Source of the DNA: Lutibacter maritimus
GTDB taxonomy: Bacteria > Bacteroidota > Bacteroidia > Flavobacteriales > Flavobacteriaceae
Direction of reading: 5' to 3'
NCBI RefSeq assembly: GCF_900116115.1
Contig: NZ_FOZP01000008.1
Span: 69,501-133,500 of the forward strand
DNA: 64,000 nucleotides
The notes under the pieces were generated by a model. That model was not told the DNA's origin, did no database searches, and saw only the letters and a program-made list of their open reading frames with translations. Position 1 is the stretch's first letter, and each line of letters begins with the position of its first letter. Of this stretch, positions 11,401 to 19,332 are shown piece by piece. The translations under genes and the position numbers were made by a program.

Positions 11401-12687
11401 ATTAAAGTAATTGATGAGAAAACAGGTTTAACTTTAAGTACCAATAACATTCCATACGGTTCTATAATTTATTTTGCTGATGGAGATAAAGTTAAAAGAG
11501 GTGATGTAATTTGTAAATGGGATCCATTTAACGGTGTTATTGTTTCTGAGTTTGCTGGAAAAATTGAATTTGAAAGCATTGAAAGAGGTATTAACTATCT
11601 TGTTGAAATTGATGAGCAAACAGGTTTCCAAGAAAAAGTTATTATTGAATCTAAAAACAAAAAAACAATTCCAACATTATTATTGAAAGATAAGAATGAT
11701 GAAGTAATTAGATCATACAACTTACCAGTTGGAGCACATTTAATTGTTGAAGACGGAGAGAAAATTGCTGCAGGTAAAATTGTAGTTAAAATTCCACGTA
11801 AATCAGGTAAAGCAGGTGATATTACGGGTGGTTTACCAAGAGTAACAGAGTTGTTTGAAGCTCGTAACCCATCTAACCCAGCTGTGGTTTCTGAAATTGA
11901 TGGTGTTGTTTCATTTGGAAAAATTAAGCGTGGTAATAGAGAAATTGTTGTTGAATCTAAATTAGGTGAAGTTAAGCGTTATTTAATAAAACTTTCTAAT
12001 CAAATTTTAGTTCAAGAAAATGACTTTATTAAAGCAGGTATGCCATTATCTGAAGGATCTATTACTCCTGATGATATTTTAAATATTGAAGGTCCAGGAA
12101 AAGTACAAGAGTACTTAGTAAATGAAATTCAAGAGGTATATAGACTACAAGGTGTAAAAATTAATGATAAGCATTTTGAAGTTGTAGTTCGTCAAATGAT
12201 GCGTAAAGTTAGAATTATTGATTCTGGAGATACATTATTTTTAGAAGGTCAATTAGTTCACAAAAATGACTTTATTGAAGAAAATGATGAAATTTACGGA
12301 ATGAAAGTTATTGAAGATGCTGGAGACTCAAAAGTTCTTAGAGTAGGACAGATAGTTACACCTCGTCAATTAAGAGATGAAAATTCTGTTTTAAGAAGAG
12401 AAGATAAAAATTTAGTTTCTGCCAGAGATGCAAATCCTGCTACAGCTGAACAAATTCTTCAAGGTATTACCAGAGCTTCATTACAAACAAAATCGTTTAT
12501 TTCTGCGGCATCGTTCCAGGAAACTACTAAAGTATTAAATGAAGCTGCTGTAAGTGGTAAAGTTGATGATTTAGAAGGATTGAAAGAAAATGTTATTGTT
12601 GGTAAACGAATTCCTGCAGGTACTGGAATGAGAGCTTATGATAATATTATTGTAGGATCTAAAGAAGAAATGGATTCAAAACTTTAA
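8413..12687 (+). CDS. rpoC: DNA-directed RNA polymerase subunit beta'
   Basis: This subunit carries the catalytic Mg ligands of RNA polymerase. The 1424-residue product contains the N-terminal zinc site ([20 protein letters not shown], from about residue 68) and the active-site motif [12 protein letters not shown] near residue 475. It also has the bridge-helix/trigger-loop region ([17 protein letters not shown]) and the second zinc cluster ([13 protein letters not shown] near residue 899). It is full length with no intein or split. It is followed after 3 nt by a DUF3467 gene. Confidence 0.99.
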   Translation: MAIKSDKYTVKKFNKISIGLASPEAILEKSNGEVLKPETINYRTHKPERDGLFCERIFGPIKDYECACGKYKRIRYKGIVCDRCGVEVTEKKVRRDRVGHINLVVPVAHIWYFKSLPNKMGYLLGLPSKKLDMIIYYERYVVIQPAGAKNAAGEPLQKMDFLTEEEYLDILESFPVENQYLDDNDPDKFIAKMGAACLIDLFNRIDLDELSYELRHKANTETSKQRKTEALKRLNVVESFRDAAKNRENRPEWMIMKVIPVTPPELRPLVPLDGGRFATSDLNDLYRRVIIRNNRLKRLVEIKAPEVILRNEKRMLQESVDSLFDNTRKSSAVKTESNRPLKSLSDSLKGKQGRFRQNLLGKRVDYSARSVIVVGPELKLYECGLPKDMAAELYKPFVIRKLIERGIVKTVKSAKKIIDKREPVVWDILENVLKGHPVMLNRAPTLHRLGIQAFQPKLIEGKAIQLHPLVCTAFNADFDGDQMAVHLPLGPEAILECQLLMLASHNILNPANGAPITVPSQDMVLGLYYMTKERRSTPEVPVKGEGLTFYSPEEVTIAFNEKAVDLNAVIKVRTKDFNDEKQLVTKIIETTVGRVLFNEVVPEAAGYVNEVLNKKSLRDIIGEILKLTDVPTTGKFLDDMKDMGYKFAFQGGLSFSLGDIIIPPEKHKMIADANEQVDNIIANYNMGMLTNKERYNQVIDIWGSTNNRLTELSMKRLREDQQGFNSVFMMLDSGARGSKEQIRQLTGMRGLMAKPKKSTSSGGEIIENPILSNFKEGLSILEYFISTHGARKGLADTALKTADAGYLTRRLVDVSQDVIINEFDCGTLRGLNVEALKKNDEIVESLSERIEGRVSLYDVVDPITEEVLAKAGEEISGDIAKIIEKSAVEAVEVRSALTCESKKGICSKCYGHSLSTKKMVQIGEAVGVVAAQSIGEPGTQLTLRTFHVGGVAGNISEENNLKTRFSGIAHIDDLKTVQGKDNDGNEINIVISRTSEIKVIDEKTGLTLSTNNIPYGSIIYFADGDKVKRGDVICKWDPFNGVIVSEFAGKIEFESIERGINYLVEIDEQTGFQEKVIIESKNKKTIPTLLLKDKNDEVIRSYNLPVGAHLIVEDGEKIAAGKIVVKIPRKSGKAGDITGGLPRVTELFEARNPSNPAVVSEIDGVVSFGKIKRGNREIVVESKLGEVKRYLIKLSNQILVQENDFIKAGMPLSEGSITPDDILNIEGPGKVQEYLVNEIQEVYRLQGVKINDKHFEVVVRQMMRKVRIIDSGDTLFLEGQLVHKNDFIEENDEIYGMKVIEDAGDSKVLRVGQIVTPRQLRDENSVLRREDKNLVSARDANPATAEQILQGITRASLQTKSFISAASFQETTKVLNEAAVSGKVDDLEGLKENVIVGKRIPAGTGMRAYDNIIVGSKEEMDSKL

Positions 12688-12690
12688 TTT

Positions 12691-13005
12691 ATGAGTAATC
12701 AAAAACCTAAAAATGAGGGACAATTAAATATTGAATTGGATGATAAAACGGCTGAAGGAACTTATTCTAATTTAGCAATTATTAATCATTCGGTATCTGA
12801 ATTTATTGTTGATTTTATTAGCGTAATGCCTGGTCAACCAAAGGCTAAGGTAAAGTCGAGAATAATTTTAACACCTCAACATGCAAAACGTTTAGCGAAA
12901 GCTTTAGCAGAAAATGTTCATAGGTTTGAACAAAGTCATGGAGAAATTAAAGATTATGAACAGCACCCTATTCCAATAAATTTTGGACCAACAGGAGAAG
13001 CATAA
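12691..13005 (+). CDS. DUF3467 family protein
   Basis: This is a small soluble protein of 104 residues with no signal peptide or membrane segment. It matches the DUF3467 pattern as I recall it: an N-terminal beta-rich half with YSNLAIINHSVSEFIVDF and PGQPKAKVKSRIILTPQHAK, then a helical segment (RLAKALAENVHRFEQSHGEI). Its function is unknown. The ATG follows the rpoC stop by 3 nt and a strong terminator follows the stop, so it is the last gene of the rpoBC transcript. That placement suggests, but does not prove, a role linked to RNA polymerase or growth rate. Confidence 0.88.
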   Translation: MSNQKPKNEGQLNIELDDKTAEGTYSNLAIINHSVSEFIVDFISVMPGQPKAKVKSRIILTPQHAKRLAKALAENVHRFEQSHGEIKDYEQHPIPINFGPTGEA

Positions 13006-13010
13006 AAATA

Positions 13011-13038
13011 AAAAAGCCGAACATTTGTTCGGCTTTTT
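13011..13038. terminator. Bidirectional terminator closing the rpo operon
   Basis: The arms aaaaagccgaac (13011-13022) and gttcggcttttt (13027-13038) pair over 12 bp around attt, with A and T tracts on the two sides. It serves the rightward rpoC-DUF3467 transcript and the leftward MocR gene, whose stop codon begins at 13038. Confidence 0.92.
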
Positions 13039-14516
13039 TATTTTAGAATCATTTTATCATAAGCTCTTTTTAATTTTTTAATAACCGATTCTATTTCTTC
13101 TTCATTTAAATGTCCAAAACCAAAACGAATCGCACAAGTGTTTTTATCTTGATAAAGAATTGTTTTTGGAAGAAATAAATCATTTTTTTCAGTTTCTTTA
13201 GCTAGTTTTACTAGCGATATTTTAGAATAGAATTTTAGCCAAATAGCTAATCCACCTGATGGAATTTCCCATTGCGCAAATTCTGAAAAATATTTTGTTA
13301 AAAGGGTGCATACCAAATCTCGTCTTTTTTTATAAATTACAATATTCTTTTTCATTAGGCGGTATATTTCACCTTCATTAATTAATTCTGAGAGTAGTTG
13401 TTCTTGTATTAAGTCGCCTTGTTTATCTAGTAATTCTAAATAATTTTTAGCTTCTGTAATTAGATTTTCGGGAGCTATTATAAATCCTGTTTGAAAACTA
13501 GGAAATAAGGATTGCCCAATTTTACCTAAATAAATAACCACACCGTTTGCATCTGCACTAGCCATAGGTAACATTGCTGAACCATCAAACTGAAAATCGT
13601 AATCAAAATCATCTTCAATAATAGCAAATCCATACTCCTTAGCAAGTTGTAGTAGTTCTAAACGGCGTTCTGCACTTAATGTTACTGTTGTTGGATAATC
13701 TCTATGGGCGCATATATATACACATCTAATACTATGTTTTGCAAAATGCTTTTTTATGTACTCGATATCTAAACCATTCGTATCTACAGGAATTGTTTTT
13801 ATGCTAGCACCTGTTTGTTGAAAAATCATATTAGATGCATAATTACTTAAATGTCCGACTAATACAATATCGTTTGGTTTTATTAAGAGTTGTGATACAA
13901 GGTACAAACTCATTTCTGTACTACGTGTATTTAGTAGGTTATTAGGAATAATATGAAACCCTCTAGTTGCATTTAAATAATTGCTTAATTGAGTTTGAAA
14001 TCTTGAACTGAAAGATTTGTCTATTCTCTTCCATTTATGTATCAACGTTTTTCGTTTCATGGCAGCGCTATACCATCTTGTAAATTGATGCACAGGATGT
14101 AAGCGTAAATCTGGCTTACCATCGTTAATAGTATACTTAGCATTTGTATACTCAATAGTTGATGCTAAATGAAATGATTTTTGAAAAGGAAACCCTGTTG
14201 TTTTAGCATAAGTATAGGCTTCATTTACTTTTTGTGAAGTTGCTTTTATTTTTGCTGTATTTTTTTCTGGTTCTAAAACAAATGTGCCTTTATTTGGTAT
14301 AATTTCAACCCAACCTTGTGAAGCTAACTCTTCGTAAATAGCAACTGCAGTTTTTCTATGGATTTTTAATAATTGACTTAATACCCGGGTTCCTGGTAGA
14401 ATTGTACCTTTGGTTAAATAGCGGCGCTGTATAGCATTTGTAATTTGTGTTGAGACCTGTAAGTATATAGGTTGGGATATAGATTTATCTATACTGATTA
14501 GCTGTTTAAACAGCAT
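13038..14516 (-). CDS. MocR-type (GntR/aminotransferase-fold) transcription regulator
   Basis: MocR proteins join a GntR winged helix to a fold-type I aminotransferase domain that senses pyridoxal phosphate or an amine. Here the winged helix covers about residues 8-78 (PIYLQVSTQITNAIQRRYL, GTRVLSQLLKIHRKTAVAIY). The aminotransferase domain follows a linker and keeps YPTTVTLS, EDDFDYDF and the Arg in RFGFGHLNEEE. The Schiff-base lysine is missing: the segment YLGKIGQSLFPSFQTGF aligns without gaps to the family pattern Y-I-G-x-F-S-K-x-L-x-P, with Gln335 in the lysine place. I chose the ATG at 14516 because MLFKQLISIDK fits the usual N terminus; an ATG at 14537 would add seven residues. It is divergent from a TonB receptor. 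Confidence 0.88.
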   Translation of the reverse strand: MLFKQLISIDKSISQPIYLQVSTQITNAIQRRYLTKGTILPGTRVLSQLLKIHRKTAVAIYEELASQGWVEIIPNKGTFVLEPEKNTAKIKATSQKVNEAYTYAKTTGFPFQKSFHLASTIEYTNAKYTINDGKPDLRLHPVHQFTRWYSAAMKRKTLIHKWKRIDKSFSSRFQTQLSNYLNATRGFHIIPNNLLNTRSTEMSLYLVSQLLIKPNDIVLVGHLSNYASNMIFQQTGASIKTIPVDTNGLDIEYIKKHFAKHSIRCVYICAHRDYPTTVTLSAERRLELLQLAKEYGFAIIEDDFDYDFQFDGSAMLPMASADANGVVIYLGKIGQSLFPSFQTGFIIAPENLITEAKNYLELLDKQGDLIQEQLLSELINEGEIYRLMKKNIVIYKKRRDLVCTLLTKYFSEFAQWEIPSGGLAIWLKFYSKISLVKLAKETEKNDLFLPKTILYQDKNTCAIRFGFGHLNEEEIESVIKKLKRAYDKMILK

Positions 14517-14521
14517 ATTAA

Positions 14522-14566
14522 CCGGACTATCTATCATTTTAAAATGGGACTATGTTAATCGTCCGG
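14522..14566. promoter_or_regulatory. Candidate MocR operator: repeated ATAGTCC
   Basis: Read on the minus strand, ATAGTCC occurs twice in direct orientation (plus coordinates 14547-14553 and 14524-14530), with starts 23 bp apart, about two helical turns. A related ccggac/gtccgg pair (14522-14527 and 14561-14566) brackets the region. MocR regulators such as GabR and PdxR are known to bind paired direct repeats beside their own gene. With the start at 14516 both copies lie upstream of the coding sequence. The operator role is inferred. Confidence 0.5.
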
Positions 14567-14582
14567 AAAGTTACTATTTTTG
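14555..14582 (+). promoter_or_regulatory. Promoter of the TonB-receptor gene
   Basis: TATTTTTG at 14575-14582 matches the Bacteroidetes -7 consensus TAnnTTTG, with a weak TTA in the -33 position at 14555. It is embedded in the perfect inverted repeat gttac-N7-gtaac (14570-14586), which could be a binding site overlapping the promoter. The start codon is 23 nt downstream. Confidence 0.55.
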
Positions 14583-14604
14583 TAACGTTTTTAAATTACT
14601 ATTT

Positions 14605-16401
14605 ATGAAAATTAAAGTTATAATACTATTTGTGTTTACAATTACATTTTTAAATGCACAAAATGATACCATTAAATTAAAGGAAGTAATTGTTTCTGCA
14701 AATAGAATTTCATTACCAATATCTGAAGATTCTAAAACAATTTCATTTATAAGTAATGCTATGATTAAAAGTTCACCTGCAACTAACTTATCTGATTTAC
14801 TACAATCAGTTGCAGGAATTGATATTAGAAGAAGAGGAACTGATGGAATGCAATCAGATTTATATATTAGAGGTGGAAATTTTGACCAAACGTTGGTATT
14901 AATTGATGGTGTTAAAATGGATGACGCTCAAACAGGTCATCATACAATGAATGCTATTTTATCATTAGACAATATAGAAAGTATTGAAATTATAAAAGGA
15001 CCTGCTGCACGAGTTTATGGTCAGAATGCATTTGCTGGTGCAATTAACATTGTAACTAAAAAAATTAATGATGATTCTTTAAATTTTAAATTAGGCTATG
15101 GATCATTTGAAAATAAAAAAGTTTCAATAGGTATTCAGGAAAAGTTTACTGACGATGCTTCAATTTTAGCGCATATTGAAAGACAAGAATCTGATGGTTA
15201 TAGAGTAAATTCTGATTTTAAAAATACTTCAGCATTTATAAAATCTCAACTAAAAAATTACACGTTAATATCTTCTTTTAATGATAGAAAATTTGGTGCA
15301 GAAAATTTTTATACTTCCAATCCAAATTTTAAAGAATATGAAGAAACTCAAAATAGTTTAGTTGCTTTATCTTCTTCATATTTTGCAAGTGATTTATTAA
15401 TAAAACCAAGAGTTTACTGGAGAAGAAATCAAGATATATTTTTGTTAAAACGTGATGAACCATCTTTTTATAGAAATTTGCACATTTCAAATAAAATTGG
15501 ATTTGAAACAAATATAGTTTATAACTCAAAATTAGGGAAAACCGGTTTTGGAATAGATTTATCAAAAGTTTATTTAAGTAGTAATAATTTAGGAGATAGA
15601 AATCGGGTAATGTTTAATTCTTTTTTAGAACAACGTTTTGATAATTTAGAAAAATTTGATGTAACATTAGGGATAGCAATAAGTTCTTTTTCTGATTTTA
15701 AAACTCAATTTTTACCTGGTTTAGATTTAGGTTATGACATTAATGATAATTTTAAAATTTTTGGTAATATAGGTTATACCTACAGAGTTCCAACTTATAC
15801 AGATTTATATTATTCTGATCCAGGGAACGAGGGAAATTCACAGCTTCAACCAGAATCCGCTATCTCTGAAGAGATTGGGATTAAATATTTTGCAGAATCA
15901 TTTAATTTTACAATGTCTTTATTTAATAGAAATTCAAGTAATTTAATTGATTGGACAAGAAATAATACAACAGAAAAGTGGAAAGCACAAAACTTTAGTG
16001 CAGTTGAAACCAAAGGTTTTGAAACCTCAGTTAATTATATTTTTAAATTGGCTAATTTTAATCAAAGACTGGATGTAAGTTATAATTTTATTGATGATAA
16101 AATAAAAGATCAAAATGTTGTTTTTACGCGTTATTCATTAAATAGTTTAAAACATCAATTTACAACAAGTTTAAATACTCAATTTTTAAAAATTTTAAAT
16201 CAAACTATTTCTTATAGATATGTTGAGCGAACCAAAGGAAATAGCTATAATTTAATAGATGCAAAAGTAAAAGCAGAAATTAATAAACTTGTTTTTTCAC
16301 TAAATGCAAATAATATTCTTAATGCAAATTATATTGAAGTTGGTTTAGTGCCTATGCCAAAAGGAAATGTAATGTTTGGTATTGCTTATAAAGTTTATTA
16401 A
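14605..16401 (+). CDS. TonB-dependent outer-membrane receptor (BtuB-like)
   Basis: TonB-dependent receptors import bound ligands across the outer membrane using the proton motive force. The 598-residue product has a signal peptide (residues 1-18, ending FLNAQ). A plug domain follows at about 25-150, with a TonB-box-like KEVIVSANR, DLLQSVAGIDIRRRG, LYIRGG and the conserved IEIIKGPAARVYGQNAFAGAINIVTK region (about 129-154). A beta-barrel ends in an aromatic residue (IAYKVY). It lacks the N-terminal carboxypeptidase-like domain of SusC proteins and no SusD is adjacent, so it resembles vitamin or metal receptors. The substrate is not evident; the divergent MocR regulator hints at a vitamin B6 or amine ligand. 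Confidence 0.93.
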   Translation: MKIKVIILFVFTITFLNAQNDTIKLKEVIVSANRISLPISEDSKTISFISNAMIKSSPATNLSDLLQSVAGIDIRRRGTDGMQSDLYIRGGNFDQTLVLIDGVKMDDAQTGHHTMNAILSLDNIESIEIIKGPAARVYGQNAFAGAINIVTKKINDDSLNFKLGYGSFENKKVSIGIQEKFTDDASILAHIERQESDGYRVNSDFKNTSAFIKSQLKNYTLISSFNDRKFGAENFYTSNPNFKEYEETQNSLVALSSSYFASDLLIKPRVYWRRNQDIFLLKRDEPSFYRNLHISNKIGFETNIVYNSKLGKTGFGIDLSKVYLSSNNLGDRNRVMFNSFLEQRFDNLEKFDVTLGIAISSFSDFKTQFLPGLDLGYDINDNFKIFGNIGYTYRVPTYTDLYYSDPGNEGNSQLQPESAISEEIGIKYFAESFNFTMSLFNRNSSNLIDWTRNNTTEKWKAQNFSAVETKGFETSVNYIFKLANFNQRLDVSYNFIDDKIKDQNVVFTRYSLNSLKHQFTTSLNTQFLKILNQTISYRYVERTKGNSYNLIDAKVKAEINKLVFSLNANNILNANYIEVGLVPMPKGNVMFGIAYKVY

Positions 16402-16420
16402 TTACTAAAATATCTTAATA

Positions 16421-16452
16421 AAAGAAGGAGGTGGTTATACCTCCTTTTTTAT
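16421..16452. terminator. Bidirectional terminator
   Basis: The arms aaggaggt (16425-16432) and acctcctt (16439-16446) with a 6-nt loop are flanked by A-rich sequence on the left and a T tract on the right. It separates the rightward TonB receptor from the leftward lipoprotein gene, whose stop codon it overlaps. Confidence 0.85.
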
Positions 16453-16931
16453 ATTTCAATTTTTGAAACTTTTTTATGTAAATCATTAAGTAAAATTAAA
16501 GCCGCAGAGCCATACCATTCTTTTAACTCCATTGTTAAGATTCCTGCTTGAATTGCTGGGTCTGATTGAGTTAATTTTTTAGCTTCTTCAATAGTTTCCA
16601 CATTAAAAATATAAATTCCTCTAAGGTCTTCATTACCCAAAAATGGTCCAGCTAAAACTAACTTCCCTTCCTTTGCAAGTTTTGTAATATTATCTAAATG
16701 AGCTCTTTGTAATTTATCTGCTGCTGTAGAATCTATACTTTTATAGGGGCCTTTTTTTAAAAAAGCGATTATATATTTTTTCATTCCATAATCATCAGCT
16801 CCTAACTTTTTTACTAAAATTTCATCATATACAGTGTCTATAGATTGTTGAGTTTCATTGACGATCTTTTTACTCCCACAACAAGAAAATGAAATGACAC
16901 TTAAGAGTATTAATAAAAAAATATTTTTCAT
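16449..16931 (-). CDS. YciI-like domain lipoprotein
   Basis: The 160-residue product begins with a lipoprotein signal peptide (MKNIFLLILLSVISFSCCG; the first of the two cysteines is the likely lipidated one). The mature part resembles the YCII/dimeric alpha-beta barrel family: YIIAFLKKGPYKS, then HLDNITKLAKEGKLVLAGPF and the IYIFNVETIEEAKKLTQSDP segment typical of that fold. The reaction is unknown. It appears monocistronic. It is unusual only in being exported; most YciI-like proteins are cytosolic. Confidence 0.8.
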   Translation of the reverse strand: MKNIFLLILLSVISFSCCGSKKIVNETQQSIDTVYDEILVKKLGADDYGMKKYIIAFLKKGPYKSIDSTAADKLQRAHLDNITKLAKEGKLVLAGPFLGNEDLRGIYIFNVETIEEAKKLTQSDPAIQAGILTMELKEWYGSAALILLNDLHKKVSKIEI

Positions 16932-16988
16932 GGTAGTTAATTTATGTTTTTAGCTAAAATAATTAATAATTTGTAAATTGTTTTATAT

Positions 16989-17330
16989 ATGAAAGTTATG
17001 ACACAAAAAATTAAATCATTTGAAGAATTTTATCCGTTTTATTTAAAACAACATAGTAATAAAATTTGTAGGCTACTTCATATAATAGGAACCACAATAG
17101 TTTTTGCTTTAATAATAACTGCCATATATCACAGTAATTATAAATTATTGCTTTTTGTACCGCTGGCTGGATATAGTTTTGCTTGGATTGGCCATTTCTT
17201 TTTTGAAAAAAATAAACCAGCTACTTTTCAATATCCACTTTGGAGTTTAAAATCTGACTTTAAAATGTATTTTGATATTTTGTCAGGTAATATAAAATTA
17301 GATACAACTAAGGATCCAAAAATATCATAA
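16989..17330 (+). CDS. DUF962 / Mpo1-like membrane protein
   Basis: The 113-residue product shows the DUF962 pattern: FEEFYPFYLKQHSNKICRLLHIIGT, two hydrophobic stretches (about 36-52 and 54-70), the AGYSFAWIGHFFFEKNKPATF motif and a PLWSLKSDFKMY end. The yeast homologue Mpo1 is an iron-dependent dioxygenase acting on 2-hydroxy fatty acids, and the conserved histidines (H20, H32, H75) fit a metal site. The bacterial substrate is unknown. A second in-frame ATG three codons downstream (16998) could be the start. No clear partner gene is adjacent. Confidence 0.85.
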   Translation: MKVMTQKIKSFEEFYPFYLKQHSNKICRLLHIIGTTIVFALIITAIYHSNYKLLLFVPLAGYSFAWIGHFFFEKNKPATFQYPLWSLKSDFKMYFDILSGNIKLDTTKDPKIS

Positions 17331-17462
17331 ATTAAATTAATTACATTTTGTTCACTTTCGTTCAAAAATGATAAATAAACAAAATGATTGATTTGTAAAT
17401 ACTAATATGATAAAGAAATGTTTTTTAAATGTTAATAAAATGTAAATATCATAAAATTAGTA

Positions 17463-17492
17463 TTGTTCTAAATTAAATAATTTGTAAATTTG
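17463..17492 (+). promoter_or_regulatory. Consensus promoter in the gene-free gap
   Basis: TTG at 17463-17465 is followed by exactly 19 bp and then TAAATTTG at 17485-17492, a full match to the Bacteroidetes primary-sigma pattern TTG-N19-TAnnTTTG. No protein-coding gene lies downstream on this strand before the terminator at 17655-17687. Transcription would start near 17499. Confidence 0.7.
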
Positions 17493-17498
17493 TACCGT

Positions 17499-17687
17499 TA
17501 TTTAAACGGAAAATGATAGCGACATTAATTTTTAAAAAGCTTGCAAATTTTTAAACATTAAAAAGGCTATTTAGTCTTTTAATTATAAATTAAATTATAC
17601 AAAAAATATACATATTAAGTATAAGAAAGAAATAACATTATTAATTGTTTGAATTAAAAAAAGCGATAAATTTTATCGCTTTTTTTT
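17499..17687 (+). ncRNA. Candidate small RNA or leader-peptide transcript
   Basis: The gap 17331-17691 holds no recognisable gene, but the consensus promoter at 17463-17492 and the terminator at 17655-17687 define a transcript of about 190 nt. It contains a short open frame (17513-17554, MIATLIFKKLANF, 13 residues) and a hairpin with arms aaaaggct (17561-17568) and agtctttt (17573-17580). I do not recognise it as 6S, SRP, tmRNA or RNase P. It could be a regulatory RNA, a tiny protein gene, or chance. The terminator alone is explained by hutH; the promoter is not explained by any other gene. Confidence 0.4.
17655..17687. terminator. Bidirectional terminator after hutH
   Basis: The arms agcgat (17662-17667) and atcgct (17675-17680) are extended by A/T pairs inside and outside, with long A and T tracts on the two sides. 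It serves the leftward hutH transcript and any rightward transcript from 17499. Confidence 0.88.
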
Positions 17688-17691
17688 GTAT

Positions 17692-19197
17692 TTATAATTC
17701 AGAAAATTCAATGCTTAAATTTTGTAAAAAAGCTATCGTTTTTTTTATTTCTAAGTTTAAAACGATGTCATTTTCAATAAAAGGGACTTCATTTCTATAA
17801 ATGTTTAAAAATGACTCTAAAAATGAAGATGATTTCAATGGAAATCTAAAATGAAGCGCTTGCGATGCGTTTAATAATTCTATTGCTAAAATAGTTTCAA
17901 TATTGTTCACGATTTGATATGTCTTTGTTGCGCCGTTGGCTCCCATACTAACATGGTCTTCTTGTCCATTACTTGAAACAATAGAATCTACCGAAGAAGG
18001 TGTTGCCAATTGTTTATTCTGACTAACAATGCTTGCTGCGGTATATTGTGGAATCATAAAGCCGCTATTTAAACCTGGATTTTTAACCAAGAAAGGAGGT
18101 AAGCCTCGCAACCCAGAAACTAATTGAAATGTTCTTCTTTCTGAAATACTTCCTAATTCTGCCATTGCAATTCCCAAAAAATCAAATGCTAAAGCTAATG
18201 GTTGACCGTGAAAATTTCCGCCAGAAATAATTTCATCTTCTTCAATAAATATATTTGGATTATCTGTTACTGAATTTATTTCTGTTAAAAATACATTTTT
18301 ACAATATTCAATTGCATCTTTGCTCGCTCCGTGTACTTGGGGCATACATCTAAAAGAATATGGGTCTTGAACGTGTTCTTTATATTGTTTAATTAGCTCA
18401 CTATCTTGTAAAAATTCATTGATTCTTTGTGCGGTTTTAATTTGACCATTATGTGGTCTAATTTTATGAATTAATTCATTAAATGGTGAATTTCTTCCAT
18501 CAAACGCTTCTAAAGAAAGTGTTCCAATTAAATCAGCATAATAAGAGAGTTTTAATGATTTTAAAATTAAATGTACTCCATAAGCGCTCATAAATTGAGT
18601 TCCATTTAACAACGCTAAGCCTTCTTTAGATTTTAAATCAATTTTTTCCCAATTCATTTTATTTAATAAATCTTCACCAGAAATTCGTTTGTTTTTGTAG
18701 GTAACTTCTCCTTTTCCAATTAATGGTAAAGATAAATGAGCTAGTGGTGCTAAATCTCCCGAAGCTCCCAAAGAGCCTTGTGTATAAACAATGGGTAATA
18801 TATCATTATTATAAAAGTCAATTAATCTTTTAACCGTTATAAGTTGTACGCCTGAATGGCCATAACTTAACGATTGAATTTTTAAAAACAGCATTAATTT
18901 TACAACTTCTTTTGGTACTTCACTACCAGTTCCACAAGCGTGACTCATTACCAAATTTTCTTGTAATAGTTGTAAATTATTATTGTTTATTTTAACGTTG
19001 CATAAAGAACCAAAACCAGTATTAATACCGTAAATTGGAGATTTATCACGCTTAATTTTTTCATCTAAATAAAATCTACAATTATTAATTTTATCTATTA
19101 CTTCTTTTGAAAGTTGTAACTTTTTATTAGCAACAATTATATCATTTAAAATTTCAAAAGTTACTGTTTCAGAAGTTATAAAATGGGTTGAATTCAT
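17692..19197 (-). CDS. hutH: Histidine ammonia-lyase
   Basis: HutH converts L-histidine to trans-urocanate and ammonia, the first step of histidine degradation. The 501-residue product has the family length and the MIO-forming Ala-Ser-Gly in GSLGASGDLAPLAHLSLPL. It also has NGTQFMSA, the QEDHVSMGANG active-site loop and the DNPNIF segment. I chose the ATG at 19197; a TTG seven codons upstream is in frame but adds nothing like the family N terminus. None of hutU, hutI or hutG is in the window, so the rest of the pathway must lie elsewhere. A related MIO ammonia-lyase specificity is possible but less likely. Confidence 0.92.
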   Translation of the reverse strand: MNSTHFITSETVTFEILNDIIVANKKLQLSKEVIDKINNCRFYLDEKIKRDKSPIYGINTGFGSLCNVKINNNNLQLLQENLVMSHACGTGSEVPKEVVKLMLFLKIQSLSYGHSGVQLITVKRLIDFYNNDILPIVYTQGSLGASGDLAPLAHLSLPLIGKGEVTYKNKRISGEDLLNKMNWEKIDLKSKEGLALLNGTQFMSAYGVHLILKSLKLSYYADLIGTLSLEAFDGRNSPFNELIHKIRPHNGQIKTAQRINEFLQDSELIKQYKEHVQDPYSFRCMPQVHGASKDAIEYCKNVFLTEINSVTDNPNIFIEEDEIISGGNFHGQPLALAFDFLGIAMAELGSISERRTFQLVSGLRGLPPFLVKNPGLNSGFMIPQYTAASIVSQNKQLATPSSVDSIVSSNGQEDHVSMGANGATKTYQIVNNIETILAIELLNASQALHFRFPLKSSSFLESFLNIYRNEVPFIENDIVLNLEIKKTIAFLQNLSIEFSEL

Positions 19198-19294
19198 AAT
19201 ATATATTTGGTGACCCAAAATTGATTAATACTAATTACATATGCAAATAATTTGTTAAAGTATTATCAATTATTATTTGTATTCTTTTATGTTT

Positions 19295-19302
19295 TATCTT
19301 TG
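19295..19302 (+). promoter_or_regulatory. -7 element of the TlpA-pair operon
   Basis: TATCTTTG matches TAnnTTTG. A TTTG at 19276-19279 is only 15 bp upstream, so the -33 spacing is short. The predicted transcription start (about 19309) lies 24 nt before the ATG at 19333 and after any more upstream start, which supports the shorter reading of the next gene. Confidence 0.5.
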
Positions 19303-19332
19303 GTCATTAATTTAAAACTGATTGTAAAAAAT

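Noticed and set aside
19198-19218. Upstream TTG start for hutH
   Set aside because: The added seven residues do not match the family; the ATG at 19197 gives the normal N terminus.
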